Source of the DNA: G965205725 sp965205725
GTDB taxonomy: Bacteria > Pseudomonadota > Gammaproteobacteria > Pseudomonadales > Halieaceae
Assembly (NCBI GenBank): GCA_965205725.1
Contig: OZ242189.1
Span: 1,860,001-1,924,000, forward strand
DNA: 64,000 bases
Direction of reading: 5' to 3'
In this document: positions 44,466-53,760 of the stretch, one piece after another
Layout of the letters: every line of letters starts with the position of its first letter
Numbering within the stretch: the stretch's first letter is position 1
Program-made: the position numbers and the translations under genes
The notes under the pieces: model-generated
What the model was told of the DNA's origin: nothing
Seen by the model: the letters and a program-made list of their open reading frames with translations, nothing else
Database searches by the model: none

Positions 44466-45299
44466 TCACTGTGCCTCGCGGTAGGCCTCAGCGTAACGAA
44501 TACTGTCCAACTGATCTATTAGGGTGCCATTGGGCAACTCGTCGACACGCGCACCAATTTCCAGCATGGCATTGCCCAGATCAACCGAGGGGATTACCAG
44601 GTGGCCAGGTTTTAACAACAACTCACCAAAATATACCAGGGCATTGGCCTGTTCCGATGTGGGTCGAATCCACGCCGAGCGATAACTAAACGTGCGCAAA
44701 CCAGTTCCGTTTGCCATCTCCGCCATTTTGCTTTCGGTGTAGGCCTTGTCCTTCGCCCACTGCGCACTCTCATCAGGCCCGGTACCCATGCCGGTAATAA
44801 AATGAAAAGACATCGGTTTAGCCGATGCTTGCGAACCCTTCGCCGCGAGCCAGGCTTTGATGAAGGACAGCGGGAAATCCACATGGATCAGCCGGTAGGT
44901 TTGTTCGTCCACTTGCAGGGAGGATGTTCCCAGGCCCCAGAGGACGCTATCAATCTCTGCCAGAATATCGCTCAGTCCCGAATAATCGGTAAAGTCTTTG
45001 TGCATTAACACTTCGACCCGCCCAGACGCCTGCCCCGCTTCAAGTCGCGGTGACATACGGCGCGTCAGGGCATAGATTTTTTTGACCTCGGGAGCCTCCA
45101 TCGCGGACTTAAGCAGACCGTCACCTGCAGAGCCCGTGCCACCCAACACCATAACGGTGTGATTGACATTAGGGTTGCGCAGTGCATTTTCGGCGGGAAC
45201 GATGGTTCCCAGTGTCGCGTATCCCCAAACATTGAAAACCACCAGTAAAACAAAAAGGAGGGTGATAACCAGCAGGAGTATTTTTATTAAAATTTTCAT
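44466..45299 (-). CDS. Membrane-anchored NAD(P)-binding protein
   Basis: A 277-residue protein with an N-terminal membrane helix (ILIKILLLVITLLFVLLVVFN) and then an atypical short-chain dehydrogenase Rossmann fold: TVMVLGGTGSAGDGLLKSAM, with MSFHFITGMGTG and YTESKMAEMA in the catalytic region. It resembles the NmrA/HTATIP2-like epimerase group. Substrate unknown. It is divergent from mutS, 66 bp away. A MITE-free gap with a decayed-looking minus frame (44220-44465) lies after its stop. Confidence 0.85.
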   Translation of the reverse strand: MKILIKILLLVITLLFVLLVVFNVWGYATLGTIVPAENALRNPNVNHTVMVLGGTGSAGDGLLKSAMEAPEVKKIYALTRRMSPRLEAGQASGRVEVLMHKDFTDYSGLSDILAEIDSVLWGLGTSSLQVDEQTYRLIHVDFPLSFIKAWLAAKGSQASAKPMSFHFITGMGTGPDESAQWAKDKAYTESKMAEMANGTGLRTFSYRSAWIRPTSEQANALVYFGELLLKPGHLVIPSVDLGNAMLEIGARVDELPNGTLIDQLDSIRYAEAYREAQ

Positions 45300-45365
45300 A
45301 GTCGTAAGAGTAACCAATACCGCCCGTCAGGGCCAATCGTGTTACGCTTCCAGTTTCGAAAAACA

Positions 45366-47981
45366 ATGGAAAAATATCCGCTTGTGAGCGAAAAAAAAAC
45401 GACTAACAGCGACAAGAAAAACCAGCACACTCCTATGATGGTCCAATACCTGGCGATCAAAAAGGAGCACCCCAACGACCTGGTGTTCTATCGTATGGGA
45501 GATTTCTACGAGCTGTTTTTCGATGATGCCAAACGCGCCGCCGACCTGCTTGATATCACCCTCACCGCTCGCGGAAAATCCAACGACGGCCCTATTCCTA
45601 TGTGCGGAGTACCCTACCACGCGGTCGAATCCTATCTAGGCAGGCTGGTAAAATTTGGCGTCTCTGTAGCCATTTGTGAGCAAATTGGTGATCCCGCCAC
45701 CAGCAAAGGGCCCGTCGAGCGTAAAGTAGTGCGCGTTGTTACCCCCGGAACCGTCAGTGATGAGGCCCTGCTGGAAGAATCCCGCGACAATCTACTGATG
45801 GCCCTGTGTCGAAAGGAGGGCCAAAGAAATGACCGTTTCGGTATTGCCAGCCTCGATGTCAGTGCAGGCCGCTTTAAAGTCATGGAAGTCACTGGTGAGG
45901 AAGCTCTGTTCAGCGAACTGGAAAGGTTGAACCCCGCCGAATTGCTATACCAGGAAACCATCCTGCATTCAGAAGTTACCAGTCGGCGCGGAGCCCGCAG
46001 CCAGCCCGCCTGGGAGTTTGATACCGACAGCGCAGAAAAGGCCCTCAACAATCAGTTTCAAACCCATGATTTACAGGGGTTTGGCTGCATCGGCCTGCAT
46101 CTCGCCGTTTCTGCGGCTGGCTGTCTTCTTCAATACGTGAAAGACACACAGCGTACCGCCTTGCCACACATCACGGGGCTGGCTCTTGAGCGCCGCGAAG
46201 ACAGCGTCATTCTAGATGCAGCCACACGGCGCAACCTGGAAATCGATGTGAATTTGATGGGCGGCGAAGACAATACGCTATTCTCTGTGATGAACCGCTG
46301 TGTCACCGCGATGGGCGGCCGCAATATGCGGCGCTGGCTGCATCGGCCTCTGACCAACACCGCACAACTACAGGAACGCCACGATGCGGTCGAGGCGCTG
46401 TGCAACAACTATCACCATGAGTCAGTGCACAACTGCCTCAAACCAATTGGCGATATTGAGCGTATTCTCGCACGGGTAGCCTTGCGCTCGGCGCGCCCAC
46501 GCGACTTATCTCGTTTAAGCCAATCACTCACTGCCCTGCCAGCTTTGCGTAAAGAGCTCGATAAAAGCGAAGCCACACTGCTCACACAACTGCAAGAGCA
46601 GTGCGGCGAATATCCCAAAACCGTTGAACTATTACAGCGGGCTATTATTGAAAACCCCCCAGTGGTTTTACGCGATGGCGGGGTTATCGCCGACGGCTAT
46701 GACAGCGATCTGGATGAATTGCGCCAAATCAGCAGTCACGCTGGCGAGTACCTGCTGGAGATTGAGCGCAGAGAAAAAGAGAAGACCGGACTGAGCACCC
46801 TAAAAGTCGGCTACAACCGCGTGCACGGCTACTACATTGAAGTCAGCAAATCTCAATCCGGGCAAACACCTGTGGAATATGTGCGCCGACAAACTCTAAA
46901 AAATGCCGAGCGCTATATCACTCCCGAACTCAAAGAATTTGAAGACAAGGCCTTGAGCAGCAAAAGTCGCGCTTTGGCCCGCGAGAAGCATCTCTACGGG
47001 CAGCTACTGGATACTCTCAACGCGGAGCTGAGTGCACTGCAGCAAACCAGCCAGGCCATCTGCGATATTGATGTACTGACCTGCCTCGCGGAACGGGCCG
47101 AAAGCTTGCGCTTGTGTCGGCCAAAATTCTCCGATGAGCAGTGCCTGGATATCCAAGCCGGACGACATCTGGTGGTCGAACAAGTGTTGGCAGAGCCATT
47201 TATCGCCAACGACTGCCTGCTGAACGACCAGCGCCGCATGTTGTTGATTACCGGCCCCAATATGGGCGGTAAATCAACCTATATGCGCCAGACCGCAGTG
47301 ATCGCTCTACTCGCCCATGTGGGTAGTTTTGTGCCAGCAGAAAAAGTATCGCTTTCCGCCGTCGATCGGATTTTTACCCGCATCGGATCGTCGGATGATC
47401 TCGCCGGTGGCCGCTCCACCTTTATGGTGGAAATGACAGAAACCGCCAATATTCTGCACAACGCCACACTGGCAAGCCTGGTTCTGATGGACGAAGTCGG
47501 CCGGGGCACCAGCACATTTGATGGCTTATCCCTGGCTTGGGCGGCAGCGGTTTCACTGGCGCAACAGGTCAAATCTTTCACTCTGTTTGCCACTCACTAC
47601 TTCGAACTCACAGCACTGCCAGAACAATGCTCGACGATGGCCAATATTCATTTGGACGCCACTGAACATCAGGATCATGTGGTGTTCCTGCACAATATTC
47701 AGGAAGGACCAGCGAACCGCAGCTACGGCCTGCAGGTGGCAAAACTGGCGGGCATTCCCGCCCCTGTCCTGGCGGCGGCACAAAGCAAACTGCAAGAACT
47801 GGAAAGCGGTGACCACGGCCAGCAGGCTGCGCCGATTAGCCTGGCAGTTTCTTCGCAACCCGATATGTTCAGTGCGCCAGCAGCCCACCCGATCATCGAT
47901 GAGCTGGAAGCGCTGCAGGTAGATGATCTGAGCCCCCGCGAGGCTCTTGATTTGCTCTATAACCTGAAGAGGAAGCTATAG
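45366..47981 (+). CDS. mutS: DNA mismatch repair protein MutS
   Basis: A MutS of about 871 residues. The mismatch-recognition motif GDFYELFFDDA (F-x-E) is at the N-terminus; the ATPase has GPNMGGKSTYMRQTA (Walker A) and LVLMDEVGRGTSTFDG (Walker B), followed by FATHYFEL. The ATG at 45366 is used; a GTG 27 bp upstream would add nine residues. fdxA and rpoS follow, as in Pseudomonas. Confidence 0.97.
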   Translation: MEKYPLVSEKKTTNSDKKNQHTPMMVQYLAIKKEHPNDLVFYRMGDFYELFFDDAKRAADLLDITLTARGKSNDGPIPMCGVPYHAVESYLGRLVKFGVSVAICEQIGDPATSKGPVERKVVRVVTPGTVSDEALLEESRDNLLMALCRKEGQRNDRFGIASLDVSAGRFKVMEVTGEEALFSELERLNPAELLYQETILHSEVTSRRGARSQPAWEFDTDSAEKALNNQFQTHDLQGFGCIGLHLAVSAAGCLLQYVKDTQRTALPHITGLALERREDSVILDAATRRNLEIDVNLMGGEDNTLFSVMNRCVTAMGGRNMRRWLHRPLTNTAQLQERHDAVEALCNNYHHESVHNCLKPIGDIERILARVALRSARPRDLSRLSQSLTALPALRKELDKSEATLLTQLQEQCGEYPKTVELLQRAIIENPPVVLRDGGVIADGYDSDLDELRQISSHAGEYLLEIERREKEKTGLSTLKVGYNRVHGYYIEVSKSQSGQTPVEYVRRQTLKNAERYITPELKEFEDKALSSKSRALAREKHLYGQLLDTLNAELSALQQTSQAICDIDVLTCLAERAESLRLCRPKFSDEQCLDIQAGRHLVVEQVLAEPFIANDCLLNDQRRMLLITGPNMGGKSTYMRQTAVIALLAHVGSFVPAEKVSLSAVDRIFTRIGSSDDLAGGRSTFMVEMTETANILHNATLASLVLMDEVGRGTSTFDGLSLAWAAAVSLAQQVKSFTLFATHYFELTALPEQCSTMANIHLDATEHQDHVVFLHNIQEGPANRSYGLQVAKLAGIPAPVLAAAQSKLQELESGDHGQQAAPISLAVSSQPDMFSAPAAHPIIDELEALQVDDLSPREALDLLYNLKRKL

Positions 47982-48170
47982 GCCCCGCCTTGCAGCTCAG
48001 GTTTAACCCCGATGTTTTTTTGTCGAAAAGAGCTCCCGTATACACCGAACTGCCGCATTATCAATACGCAAACCCCGCCAAGAAAATGAGTTCACTAACA
48101 CAACTTGAACCGGTAAACTGGCGTCCGTTAGTGATAGACCACAGAAGATTGAAGCAGAGGTTTTAAAGAA

Positions 48171-48494
48171 ATGACATTTGTTGTTGCCGAACAGTGCATC
48201 AAGTGCAAGCACACAGACTGCGTTGAAGTGTGCCCCGTGGACTGTTTTTACGAAGGCCCAAATATGCTGGTTATCCACCCGGACGAGTGTATTGACTGCG
48301 CTCTGTGCGAGCCCGAGTGTCCAGTAGATGCAATTTTCTCTGAAGACGAGTTGCCAGAAAGCGAGCAGGTGTTCCTGGAACTGAATGCTGAATTGGCTGA
48401 GATCTGGCCAAATATCACTGAAATGAAAGAATCTCCAGCTGATGCTGAAGAGTGGGAACACAAACCCGATAAGCTGGAGAAGCTGGAGCGTTAA
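48171..48494 (+). CDS. fdxA: Seven-iron ferredoxin FdxA
   Basis: A 107-residue 7Fe ferredoxin. C9, C17 and C50 fit the [3Fe-4S] cluster and C21, C40, C43 and C46 the [4Fe-4S] cluster, with the long acidic C-terminal tail of the Azotobacter type. It sits between mutS and rpoS as in Pseudomonas. MITE E lies 46 bp after its stop, between it and the convergent rpoS. Confidence 0.95.
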   Translation: MTFVVAEQCIKCKHTDCVEVCPVDCFYEGPNMLVIHPDECIDCALCEPECPVDAIFSEDELPESEQVFLELNAELAEIWPNITEMKESPADAEEWEHKPDKLEKLER

Positions 48495-48540
48495 GTAGCT
48501 GAGAAAGTGGCTGAAAACTTTTCAGCCCAACTTTTTAACT

Positions 48541-48679
48541 GAGACCTTTGCACGGAAGATGATTTCACTTTCAGGCAAGGCAAAAGCGCACGGAATGAGG
48601 GAGTTTATGCTTATAAATGACCGATTGAGTACGGTTTTAACACAGCATGCAGGTGAAATGGCTTTCGTGCAAAGGTCTC
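48541..48679. mobile_element. MITE copy E (139 bp)
   Basis: Clean ends GAGACCTTTGCACGGAAGATGATTTC and GAAATGGCTTTCGTGCAAAGGTCTC with a perfect 5-bp target duplication TAACT on both sides. Same short subtype as copy C. It fills the space between the convergent fdxA and rpoS genes and supplies the last base of the rpoS stop; without it the stop would read TAA with the same protein. Confidence 0.94.
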
Positions 48680-49857
48680 TAACTCAGTATGGAGTCACTG
48701 GAAAGGCCTTGTGTCTCCATGATCACTCGCAAGCGCTTCAGCGCTTCAACCTGAATTTGGCGCACACGCTCCCGGGTAAGGCCAATTTCTCGGCCAACTT
48801 CTTCCAGGGTGCTGATTTCGTATCCGCGTAAGCCAAAGCGGCGCGACACAACTTCTCTTTGCTTTTCTGACAATTCGCTCAACCAGTACCCCAAGCTGTC
48901 CTTGATGTCACTGTCTTGCAACAACTGTGCGGGATCAGACACGTGCCCATCCGGAATGGTATCCAACAGCGATTTATCCGACTCAGGTCCCAGTGGTGTA
49001 TCCACCGAAGCGACCCGCTCGTTTAAACCAAGCATGCGCTTCACATCGCTGACGGGCTTATCCAGCATTATCGCAATTTCATCGGCTGACGGCTCATGAT
49101 CAAGACGCTGCGTTAGTTCTCGAGCCGCTCGCAAATAAACATTGAGCTCTTTCACAACATGAATAGGTAAGCGTATCGTGCGAGTTTGATTCATAATCGC
49201 CCGCTCAATAGTCTGTCGAATCCACCAGGTGGCATAAGTCGAGAAACGAAAGCCACGCTCGGGATCAAACTTTTCTACGGCCCGTATCAATCCAAGGTTG
49301 CCTTCCTCAATCAAGTCGAGCAATGTCAGGCCGCGATTGATGTAGCGGCGGGCAATTTTAACCACTAAGCGCAGGTTGCTTTCTATCATGCGTTTTCTAC
49401 CAGCCTCCTCTCCTCGAATTGCCATGCGTGCGAAGTGTTTTTCTTCATCAGCGGTCAGCAAAGGCGAGTAGCCAATTTCACTCAGGTACAACTGCGTAGC
49501 ATCCAGCGACTTATTGGATGATTTATCAACTGCATCAGTGGGCTTAACAGCGGATTTTGCTTTTTCAGTTGTCGCAGCTCTTTTCGATTTGCCCGCAGCC
49601 TTAACAACTGCTTCCTTCAAAGGGGGGGATTTTTTAGCAGATGCAGACGGCCTTTTTACTGCTGCCTTTTTCCTGGCTACGGGTTTATCTACCACGGGGC
49701 TTTTACTCGCGGAACCCTTGGGCTTTGCCGCACCATTTTTTGTAGCGACCTGTTTTGTAACGGCCTGGCCAACAATCTTTGCGGTGGTTTTACCAGCCAC
49801 ATTGGAACTTGTCGCCTTTTTGGTCTTGCTTTCCAGTGCGCCAGTCTGAGCTTCCAT
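48679..49857 (-). CDS. rpoS: RNA polymerase sigma factor RpoS with an H1-like N-terminal tail
   Basis: Residues from about 118 onward (LDATQLYLSEIG through the end) are a normal RpoS with regions 1.2-4: NLRLVVKIARRY, DLIEEGNLGLIRAVEKFDPERGFRFSTYATWWIRQTIERAI, and the region 4 helix EEVGREIGLTRERVRQIQVEALKRLR. The first 117 residues are not: they hold 25 Lys and 3 Arg against 7 Asp/Glu, with alanine, serine and proline, like histone H1 or AlgP tails. RpoS is normally about 330 residues with an acidic leader; this one is 392. Its ATG is the only plausible start. Position between nlpD and fdxA is standard. The TAG stop uses the G of MITE E. Confidence 0.95.
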   Translation of the reverse strand: MEAQTGALESKTKKATSSNVAGKTTAKIVGQAVTKQVATKNGAAKPKGSASKSPVVDKPVARKKAAVKRPSASAKKSPPLKEAVVKAAGKSKRAATTEKAKSAVKPTDAVDKSSNKSLDATQLYLSEIGYSPLLTADEEKHFARMAIRGEEAGRKRMIESNLRLVVKIARRYINRGLTLLDLIEEGNLGLIRAVEKFDPERGFRFSTYATWWIRQTIERAIMNQTRTIRLPIHVVKELNVYLRAARELTQRLDHEPSADEIAIMLDKPVSDVKRMLGLNERVASVDTPLGPESDKSLLDTIPDGHVSDPAQLLQDSDIKDSLGYWLSELSEKQREVVSRRFGLRGYEISTLEEVGREIGLTRERVRQIQVEALKRLRVIMETQGLSSDSILS

Positions 49858-50088
49858 GGCAATACCTCTTTATTGTTGTGTTTTCGAGCGTATCGAACAG
49901 TCGGCTGATCAGGTTAACGCATAATGATCGACAACTACAAGCGACTGTGCGGGTTCAGTACCTGTGAGACAAATCAGGCCAGCTTCGGTATGGTTTGATG
50001 CGCAGGCTTTTGCTCTGCATCGGGTCGTCTCCCGTGTGGATTTAATCACTCACAAGCTACCCGATTCTTAAAAATCCGGGGATCACGA

Positions 50089-50136
50089 CCTGTGGATTGG
50101 GTGGATAAGTCTACGACTTACCCACCACTCCACAGG
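50089..50136. promoter_or_regulatory. Long imperfect hairpin in the nlpD-rpoS gap
   Basis: A 48-nt palindrome: CCTGTGGA / TCCACAGG as outer stem (8 bp), a small internal loop, then GGTGGATAAGTC / GACTTACCCACC as inner stem (one mismatch in 12) with a TAC loop. It lies in the 346-bp gene-free stretch that would form the rpoS leader when transcribed from within nlpD. It may act as a leader structure or an attenuating element; it is not followed by a strong T-run. Confidence 0.6.
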
Positions 50137-50203
50137 CGCAATAACAATCGTCCAAAAGTCTCATAGCTATCTGAACCATGACAGCGACTGAAATCCGCGA
50201 GAT

Positions 50204-51025
50204 CTATTTACGCCCGGGCAACAATTTTAGCGGATCAACGGGCTTACCTTCTCGCCGTATCTCAAAATGCAATTTAACGGAATTGGTGGCGCTACTACCT
50301 TTCTCCGCTATCTTCTGACCCTGCTCGACCGTGTTGCCCTCAGCAACCAACAGTCGTCTGTTGTGCCCATAGGCGCTCAAATACTGGTCGTTGTGCTTCA
50401 CTATCAGCAGATTGCCATAGCCCACTATGCCGCTACCCGCATAGACAACCTTGCCTGTTGCAACAGCGCTGACTCTATCACCTGCCTTGCCTGCTACGTC
50501 GATACCCTTGTGAACATCACCAGAAAAACTGCGAACAATTTTTCCATCAGTCGGCCACCTCCAACTGATCGGGCCACTCACAACTGCTGCTGTTGCTACC
50601 TTAGATACGCTGGATGACGGTTTGGCGACCGTTTGCTGAACCTGGTTAGAACCCCTTGGGGTGGTTTTTGCAGAGGTGGTTTTTGAAAAGGTGGTTTTTG
50701 CAGAAGATGCTCGCCTGGTTGCACTACTCGTCATCGCACCCAACGCCTTGGCTGACACCGCCTCGGTCAGTACCAGTTTTTGTCCGGGATAAATTGTGTA
50801 GGGAGCAGAAATAGTGTTGGCAAGCGCCAGCTTGCGATAGTCGTAACCAAAGCGCCAGGCTATAGTGTACAGAGTATCTCCCTTCGAAACAGTATAGCGA
50901 CTAACCGAAGATTGTTTGCTAACAACACCCTTGCCGCGCTCCTCTATCGGCGCTCGAGAAGGTTCACCTGCACAGGCAGCCAACCACAACGGTAACAACA
51001 CAGCAAGGCAGAAACGCAACTTCAA
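50204..51025 (-). CDS. nlpD: NlpD, LysM and M23 domain lipoprotein
   Basis: A 273-residue lipoprotein: signal MKLRFCLAVLLPLWLAAC with the lipobox LAAC, a LysM domain (SRYTVSKGDTLYTIAWRFGYDYRKL, about residues 42-86), a Ser/Thr/Lys-rich linker, and an M23 peptidase-like domain (HKGIDVAGKAGDRVSA and YGHNRRLLV). As usual in NlpD some zinc ligands of true M23 enzymes are degenerate, and the role is to activate an amidase for cell separation. The start is a TTG adjacent to the TGA of the DUF368 gene. The rpoS promoter often lies inside nlpD. Confidence 0.94.
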   Translation of the reverse strand: MKLRFCLAVLLPLWLAACAGEPSRAPIEERGKGVVSKQSSVSRYTVSKGDTLYTIAWRFGYDYRKLALANTISAPYTIYPGQKLVLTEAVSAKALGAMTSSATRRASSAKTTFSKTTSAKTTPRGSNQVQQTVAKPSSSVSKVATAAVVSGPISWRWPTDGKIVRSFSGDVHKGIDVAGKAGDRVSAVATGKVVYAGSGIVGYGNLLIVKHNDQYLSAYGHNRRLLVAEGNTVEQGQKIAEKGSSATNSVKLHFEIRREGKPVDPLKLLPGRK

Positions 51026-51955
51026 TCACTCCATCCCCGCCCGCACTTTTCCCCATTTGCGATCAATCATCAGAACCAGTGCGGCAGCGGCCAAAGCCAG
51101 CAACACGCAGTATAAAAACATAGGATCCTGCCCGGTGCGGGCCAAATATTCAGAGGGCATTACTGGAAATTGCTGCGCGGGCCTGAGGGTGCCAGAACTA
51201 CTCACAACCCAATCCACCACTCTCTTCCAGGGCCAAATTGTTGCCAGCGAGCCGAACATAAATCCGGTTAGCAACGCCAGAGTCATTGAGCGCCTGTATT
51301 CCAGCAGCCAATGTAGCAAGCGAGAGAACACCATCAAGCCGGAAACAGCACCAGTAGCGAGCACGAGTAAAAATACCACGTCAATGTCTTTCACCGCACC
51401 TAACACCAGACTGTACATACCCAGCAGCACAAGAATGAAGCTGCCTGATATTCCCGGTAGGATTGTTGCGCAGATTGCTATAAAACCGGCCAAAAATACG
51501 CCCGGCATTCCAGGCAAGAATTCAGTGCGCGGCGCCACAGCAATGAGCAACGCAATACCGACACCCATGAGCAACAAGAGCCTTTCAACTGAGCGCCAGC
51601 GATCAACCTGACCGAGTAAAACACAGGCAGAGGCGAGAATTAAACCAAAGAAAAAACCCCACAGGGGCTCCGGGTAATACGTCAATACCCAGCTCAACAA
51701 GCGAGCCAGAGAAAATATACTGGTGGCAATACCTAGCAAAAGTGCCAATAGAAAGCCGCCGTTCACATGTCGGCAAAGCTCTGGCAGTTCTCCTCTGCAC
51801 AACATTTTCAATGCGGATAAATCAAAGCTCTTGATACTGGCCAGGAGTGTTGGGTAAATGCCGCTGATGAAAGCGATTGTGCCACCAGATACGCCCGGCA
51901 CAATGTCTGCGGCACCCATCGCCAGGCCACGCAAAAATATGGCAGAAGGTTTCAT
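51026..51955 (-). CDS. DUF368 membrane protein
   Basis: A 309-residue membrane protein with about eight to ten helices and the DUF368 signature LRGLAMGAADIVPGVSGGTIAFISGIYPTLL near the start and a second, similar PGISGSF segment in the middle. Recent work links this family to undecaprenyl-phosphate recycling across the inner membrane; that function is taken from the family. The ATG at 51955 is right at the signature, and an upstream 88-residue extension overlapping pcm is rejected. It sits between pcm and nlpD. Confidence 0.93.
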   Translation of the reverse strand: MKPSAIFLRGLAMGAADIVPGVSGGTIAFISGIYPTLLASIKSFDLSALKMLCRGELPELCRHVNGGFLLALLLGIATSIFSLARLLSWVLTYYPEPLWGFFFGLILASACVLLGQVDRWRSVERLLLLMGVGIALLIAVAPRTEFLPGMPGVFLAGFIAICATILPGISGSFILVLLGMYSLVLGAVKDIDVVFLLVLATGAVSGLMVFSRLLHWLLEYRRSMTLALLTGFMFGSLATIWPWKRVVDWVVSSSGTLRPAQQFPVMPSEYLARTGQDPMFLYCVLLALAAAALVLMIDRKWGKVRAGME

Positions 51956-51962
51956 AGAATTC

Positions 51963-52628
51963 TTAGCGTACCAAGCCAGAGCGCAAAGGCACGAAGCGCA
52001 CCTGATCGATTCTCTCGGATTCGAAACCGGTCGTGGTCCGCACGACCACCTGTAAGTGTTGGGTATCGCTCCCAACCGGTATAACAAGCCGACCGCCAGT
52101 CGCCAACTGCAACTTAAGTTTCTCTGGAATTGCTTCGGGCGCAGCGGTACAGAGAATCCCGTCATAGGGCGCATGGGTGTCCCAGCCCATGCCGCCGTCG
52201 CTGTGGCTGAACTGGACATTGTTGATTCGCATTGAGCGCAGTCTCTGTCTGGCTCTAGCCTGCAACGGCTTAATGCGCTCGGTGGTATACACCCGCCCCA
52301 CCAACTGCGAGAGCACTGCGGTCTGGTAACCGGAACCGGTACCGACCTCCAGCACGTCCTTACAGGGTCCGTCTGCCAGTAACAACTCAGTCATACGCGC
52401 TACAATATAGGGCTGAGACAGAGTCTGGGAATAGCCAATTGGCAGTGCGCTATCTTCGTACGCGCGCTGAGCCAGCGCTTCATCCAAAAACAGATGGCGG
52501 GGAATAGTGCACATAACACCGAGCACTGCATTGCTACTAATGCCCTGCTCCCGCAACCGCTTTGCCATACGCTCGCGGGTACGCTGAGAGGTCATCCCAA
52601 TGCCCTTATGATCCAGGCCGTCAGCCAA
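51963..52628 (-). CDS. pcm: Protein-L-isoaspartate O-methyltransferase
   Basis: A 221-residue methyltransferase that repairs isoaspartyl residues. The SAM motif I is VLEVGTGSGYQTAVLS, with TIPRHLFLDEA and the substrate-site SQPYIVARMTELL upstream. It starts eight bases inside the 3' end of truD; in many genomes surE separates them, and here it does not. An internal ATG (52595) is an alternative start. Confidence 0.95.
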   Translation of the reverse strand: MADGLDHKGIGMTSQRTRERMAKRLREQGISSNAVLGVMCTIPRHLFLDEALAQRAYEDSALPIGYSQTLSQPYIVARMTELLLADGPCKDVLEVGTGSGYQTAVLSQLVGRVYTTERIKPLQARARQRLRSMRINNVQFSHSDGGMGWDTHAPYDGILCTAAPEAIPEKLKLQLATGGRLVIPVGSDTQHLQVVVRTTTGFESERIDQVRFVPLRSGLVR

Positions 52629-53742
52629 CTGTGTTACCCCTGTTTACACTCATATCCCGATAATCAAGTAACTCTCGCAATACCGTAGTGGCAAAGCTGC
52701 CAGCAGGAAGTGAAAAGCTTATCGTTAGCTGGTCATCATCACAAAACTGCCAACAAAAGTCATCCGCTATCACCCGCGCCGGACGGTAATCTCGCCGCAA
52801 TCCCTGGTGGCACAGAAACTCGCAGGCTTGCTGATAGGCTGCCAGAACCTGGCTTTGCTCGTTAGCACACCGCGGCGACTCGTGCGCCTCTCCGTCTCCC
52901 CAAAGCGGCAAGGCCAGATGCAAATCCCGTTCGCTTGCCCGCTCGGCAATCGTCGGGTCACTGCCGTCGTTGACAAAAATGCTGCCACTGCCATTCAGGG
53001 CACACATGTCGCCGCACGCTGGCACCTCCCAGCTATCTGACCTGACCCGCGCGGCCAGCAATTCATTGAACAGCAACGCGCGCAGACTGGACAGAATTAA
53101 TCCACGCTGGTGACGTTTAGGCGCTCGTATTTCCCCGGCAATCCATGCAAAACCTTTTCTGATATTCCCCGCTTGGTAGCCAAAGCGCTGCTCGCCAAAA
53201 TAGTTGGGTACTCCGCGCTGGCGAATACGCTGTAGATGTTCAAGTAATTCGTCGCGATCACCCCGCAGATTACGCAGTTGCAGGGAAAACAGATTGGCCT
53301 TATGAATTCCGCGCCTGATTTTTCGCAGGTGCCTATTCACGCTTAGAATACGCAACTGTTCGTTCTCCAGGCTCGCCCAATTGGGTTCAGCCTTTTCCAC
53401 CTTCCCCACCTTCCCCGCCATGCCAACGCTGAACCACTGTCGGGTCTGAGCATGCTTGTCCTTTAAACCACTGTAGCCAATATCGCGCTCTGAAACACCC
53501 GCCAAACGCGCCAGGCTAGAGGCAACCTCTTTGCTATTCAAACCGCGCTTTTCAATAAACAGGAAGACGTGCTCACCCTCCTCGGCAAGCGTAAAACCGA
53601 GAACCTCTTCAACTTGAAAGTCAGCGTGATGGTGTCTTATCTCTGCACTGGCGCGACCCGCCGTCTGAGTTCGCGGCCACTGCAATAGGTCTACAGGTAC
53701 ACTCAACTCAATGACAGCCGCTACAACTGGCATCAGCGCCAC
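52621..53742 (-). CDS. truD: tRNA pseudouridine(13) synthase TruD
   Basis: TruD makes pseudouridine 13 in tRNA(Glu). The 373-residue protein has the catalytic aspartate in SGLKDKHAQTRQWFSV and the family blocks NYFGEQRFGYQAGN and RALLFNELLAARV. It stands 18 bp after ispF. Its end overlaps pcm. Confidence 0.95.
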   Translation of the reverse strand: MALMPVVAAVIELSVPVDLLQWPRTQTAGRASAEIRHHHADFQVEEVLGFTLAEEGEHVFLFIEKRGLNSKEVASSLARLAGVSERDIGYSGLKDKHAQTRQWFSVGMAGKVGKVEKAEPNWASLENEQLRILSVNRHLRKIRRGIHKANLFSLQLRNLRGDRDELLEHLQRIRQRGVPNYFGEQRFGYQAGNIRKGFAWIAGEIRAPKRHQRGLILSSLRALLFNELLAARVRSDSWEVPACGDMCALNGSGSIFVNDGSDPTIAERASERDLHLALPLWGDGEAHESPRCANEQSQVLAAYQQACEFLCHQGLRRDYRPARVIADDFCWQFCDDDQLTISFSLPAGSFATTVLRELLDYRDMSVNRGNTVG

Positions 53743-53760
53743 AGCGCCGCCAGATGTTGC

